Below, one piece after another: positions 6,894 to 7,047 of a stretch of DNA of 7,047 nt. The notes beneath the pieces were generated by a model. The model had not been told where the DNA came from and made no database searches. It saw only the letters and a program-made list of their open reading frames with translations. This stretch comes from Bacteroidota bacterium (GTDB taxonomy: Bacteria; Bacteroidota; Bacteroidia; Bacteroidales; Bacteroidaceae). The stretch is from NCBI GenBank assembly GCA_023458215.1, contig JAEXAJ010000156.1:1-7047 (forward strand), read 5' to 3'. The position numbers and the translations under genes are program-made. How positions within the stretch are numbered: position 1 is the first letter of the stretch; every line of letters starts with the position of its first letter.

Positions 6894-6922
6894 CACTTAT
6901 AGTTTCAGTCACTATTGAAGAA

Positions 6923-6930
6923 CAAGATTA
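6923..6930 (-). promoter_or_regulatory. Weak -7-like box upstream of the YjbH-domain gene
   Basis: TAATCTTG on the minus strand differs from TAnnTTTG at one position and lies 30 bp upstream of the ATG at 6893, a suitable distance. No convincing -33 TTTG is present. Since a terminator (6955-6983) lies just upstream, some promoter is expected in this 60-bp interval and this is the best candidate. Confidence 0.3.
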
Positions 6931-6954
6931 TATTATGTAGATAGAAAATCCACT

Positions 6955-6983
6955 AAAAAAGGCGCCTGAAATTCAGACGCCTT
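6955..6983 (-). terminator. Intrinsic terminator of the gene cut by the right edge
   Basis: AAGGCGCCTG (6959-6968) and CAGACGCCTT (6974-6983) form a 10-bp stem with the loop AATTT on the minus transcript, followed by a T-run (6960-6955). The one imperfect pair is a G-U wobble only in the minus RNA, which fixes the direction. It lies 33 bp past the stop codon at 7017-7019. Confidence 0.88.
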
Positions 6984-7016
6984 CTTTTTAGAGTCTTTTC
7001 TCCACAGGAGTGGATA

Positions 7017-7047
7017 TTATTCGAGGATAACTACACGGTTCAAGAAG
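7017..7047 (-). CDS. C-terminal end of an unidentified protein, possibly OmpA-like (cut by window edge)
   Basis: One frame reads FLNRVVILE then TAA, and is the only minus-strand frame here with a stop placed sensibly before the terminator at 6955-6983. The ending NRVVILE resembles the last strand of OmpA/MotB-type peptidoglycan-binding domains (NRRVxI), which would suit an envelope gene beside the YjbH-domain protein. Nine residues cannot prove this. The existence of a gene end is well supported by the downstream terminator; the product is a guess. Confidence 0.55.
   Translation of the reverse strand, partial: FLNRVVILE

Noticed and set aside
6996..7013. Small hairpin CCAC-AGGA-GTGG before the right-edge terminator
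   Set aside because: Four base pairs only, no tail, and next to a much stronger hairpin that explains termination.

Overview
The window looks like chromosomal housekeeping DNA from a Bacteroidales bacterium, most likely Bacteroides; the species cannot be set from sequence alone. The signs are: AT-rich intergenic DNA, start codons preceded by A/T-rich sequence instead of a clear Shine-Dalgarno, several upstream regions carrying the Bacteroides -7 box (TAnnTTTG), signal peptides ending in ...A|Q, and protein sequences typical of that group. Every gene I can support lies on the minus strand, so transcription runs from high to low coordinates.

In transcription order (right to left): the last nine codons of a gene cut by the window edge (possibly OmpA-like), closed by an intrinsic terminator (6955-6983). 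Next is a small secreted or outer-membrane YjbH-domain protein (6144-6893) with its own strong terminator (6094-6126). Then ruvX/yqgF (5600-6028) and def (5027-5584), 15 bp apart and probably one operon. Next is a 681-residue exported TPR-repeat protein (2866-4911), preceded by a promoter whose -7 box sits inside a perfect 10-bp inverted repeat. Then a second promoter and the translation cluster thrS (847-2787), infC (122-727, or from a TTG at 772) and the first 18 codons of rpmI (1-55). The usual next gene, rplT, would lie outside the window.

Functionally the left half is the widespread thrS-infC-rpmI(-rplT) translation module: threonyl-tRNA synthetase, initiation factor IF-3 and ribosomal protein L35. 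Def adds N-terminal deformylation of new proteins, and RuvX/YqgF is a conserved RNase H-fold nuclease family linked to 16S rRNA 3' maturation or Holliday-junction processing. The TPR and YjbH-domain proteins are exported envelope proteins of unknown exact role.

I see no mobile element, CRISPR array, tRNA/rRNA gene, toxin-antitoxin pair or defence system, and no sign of an undescribed multi-gene system. The points most worth checking are regulatory: the inverted repeat around the TPR-gene promoter, the infC start choice and the inverted repeat before it, and the hairpin between infC and rpmI.
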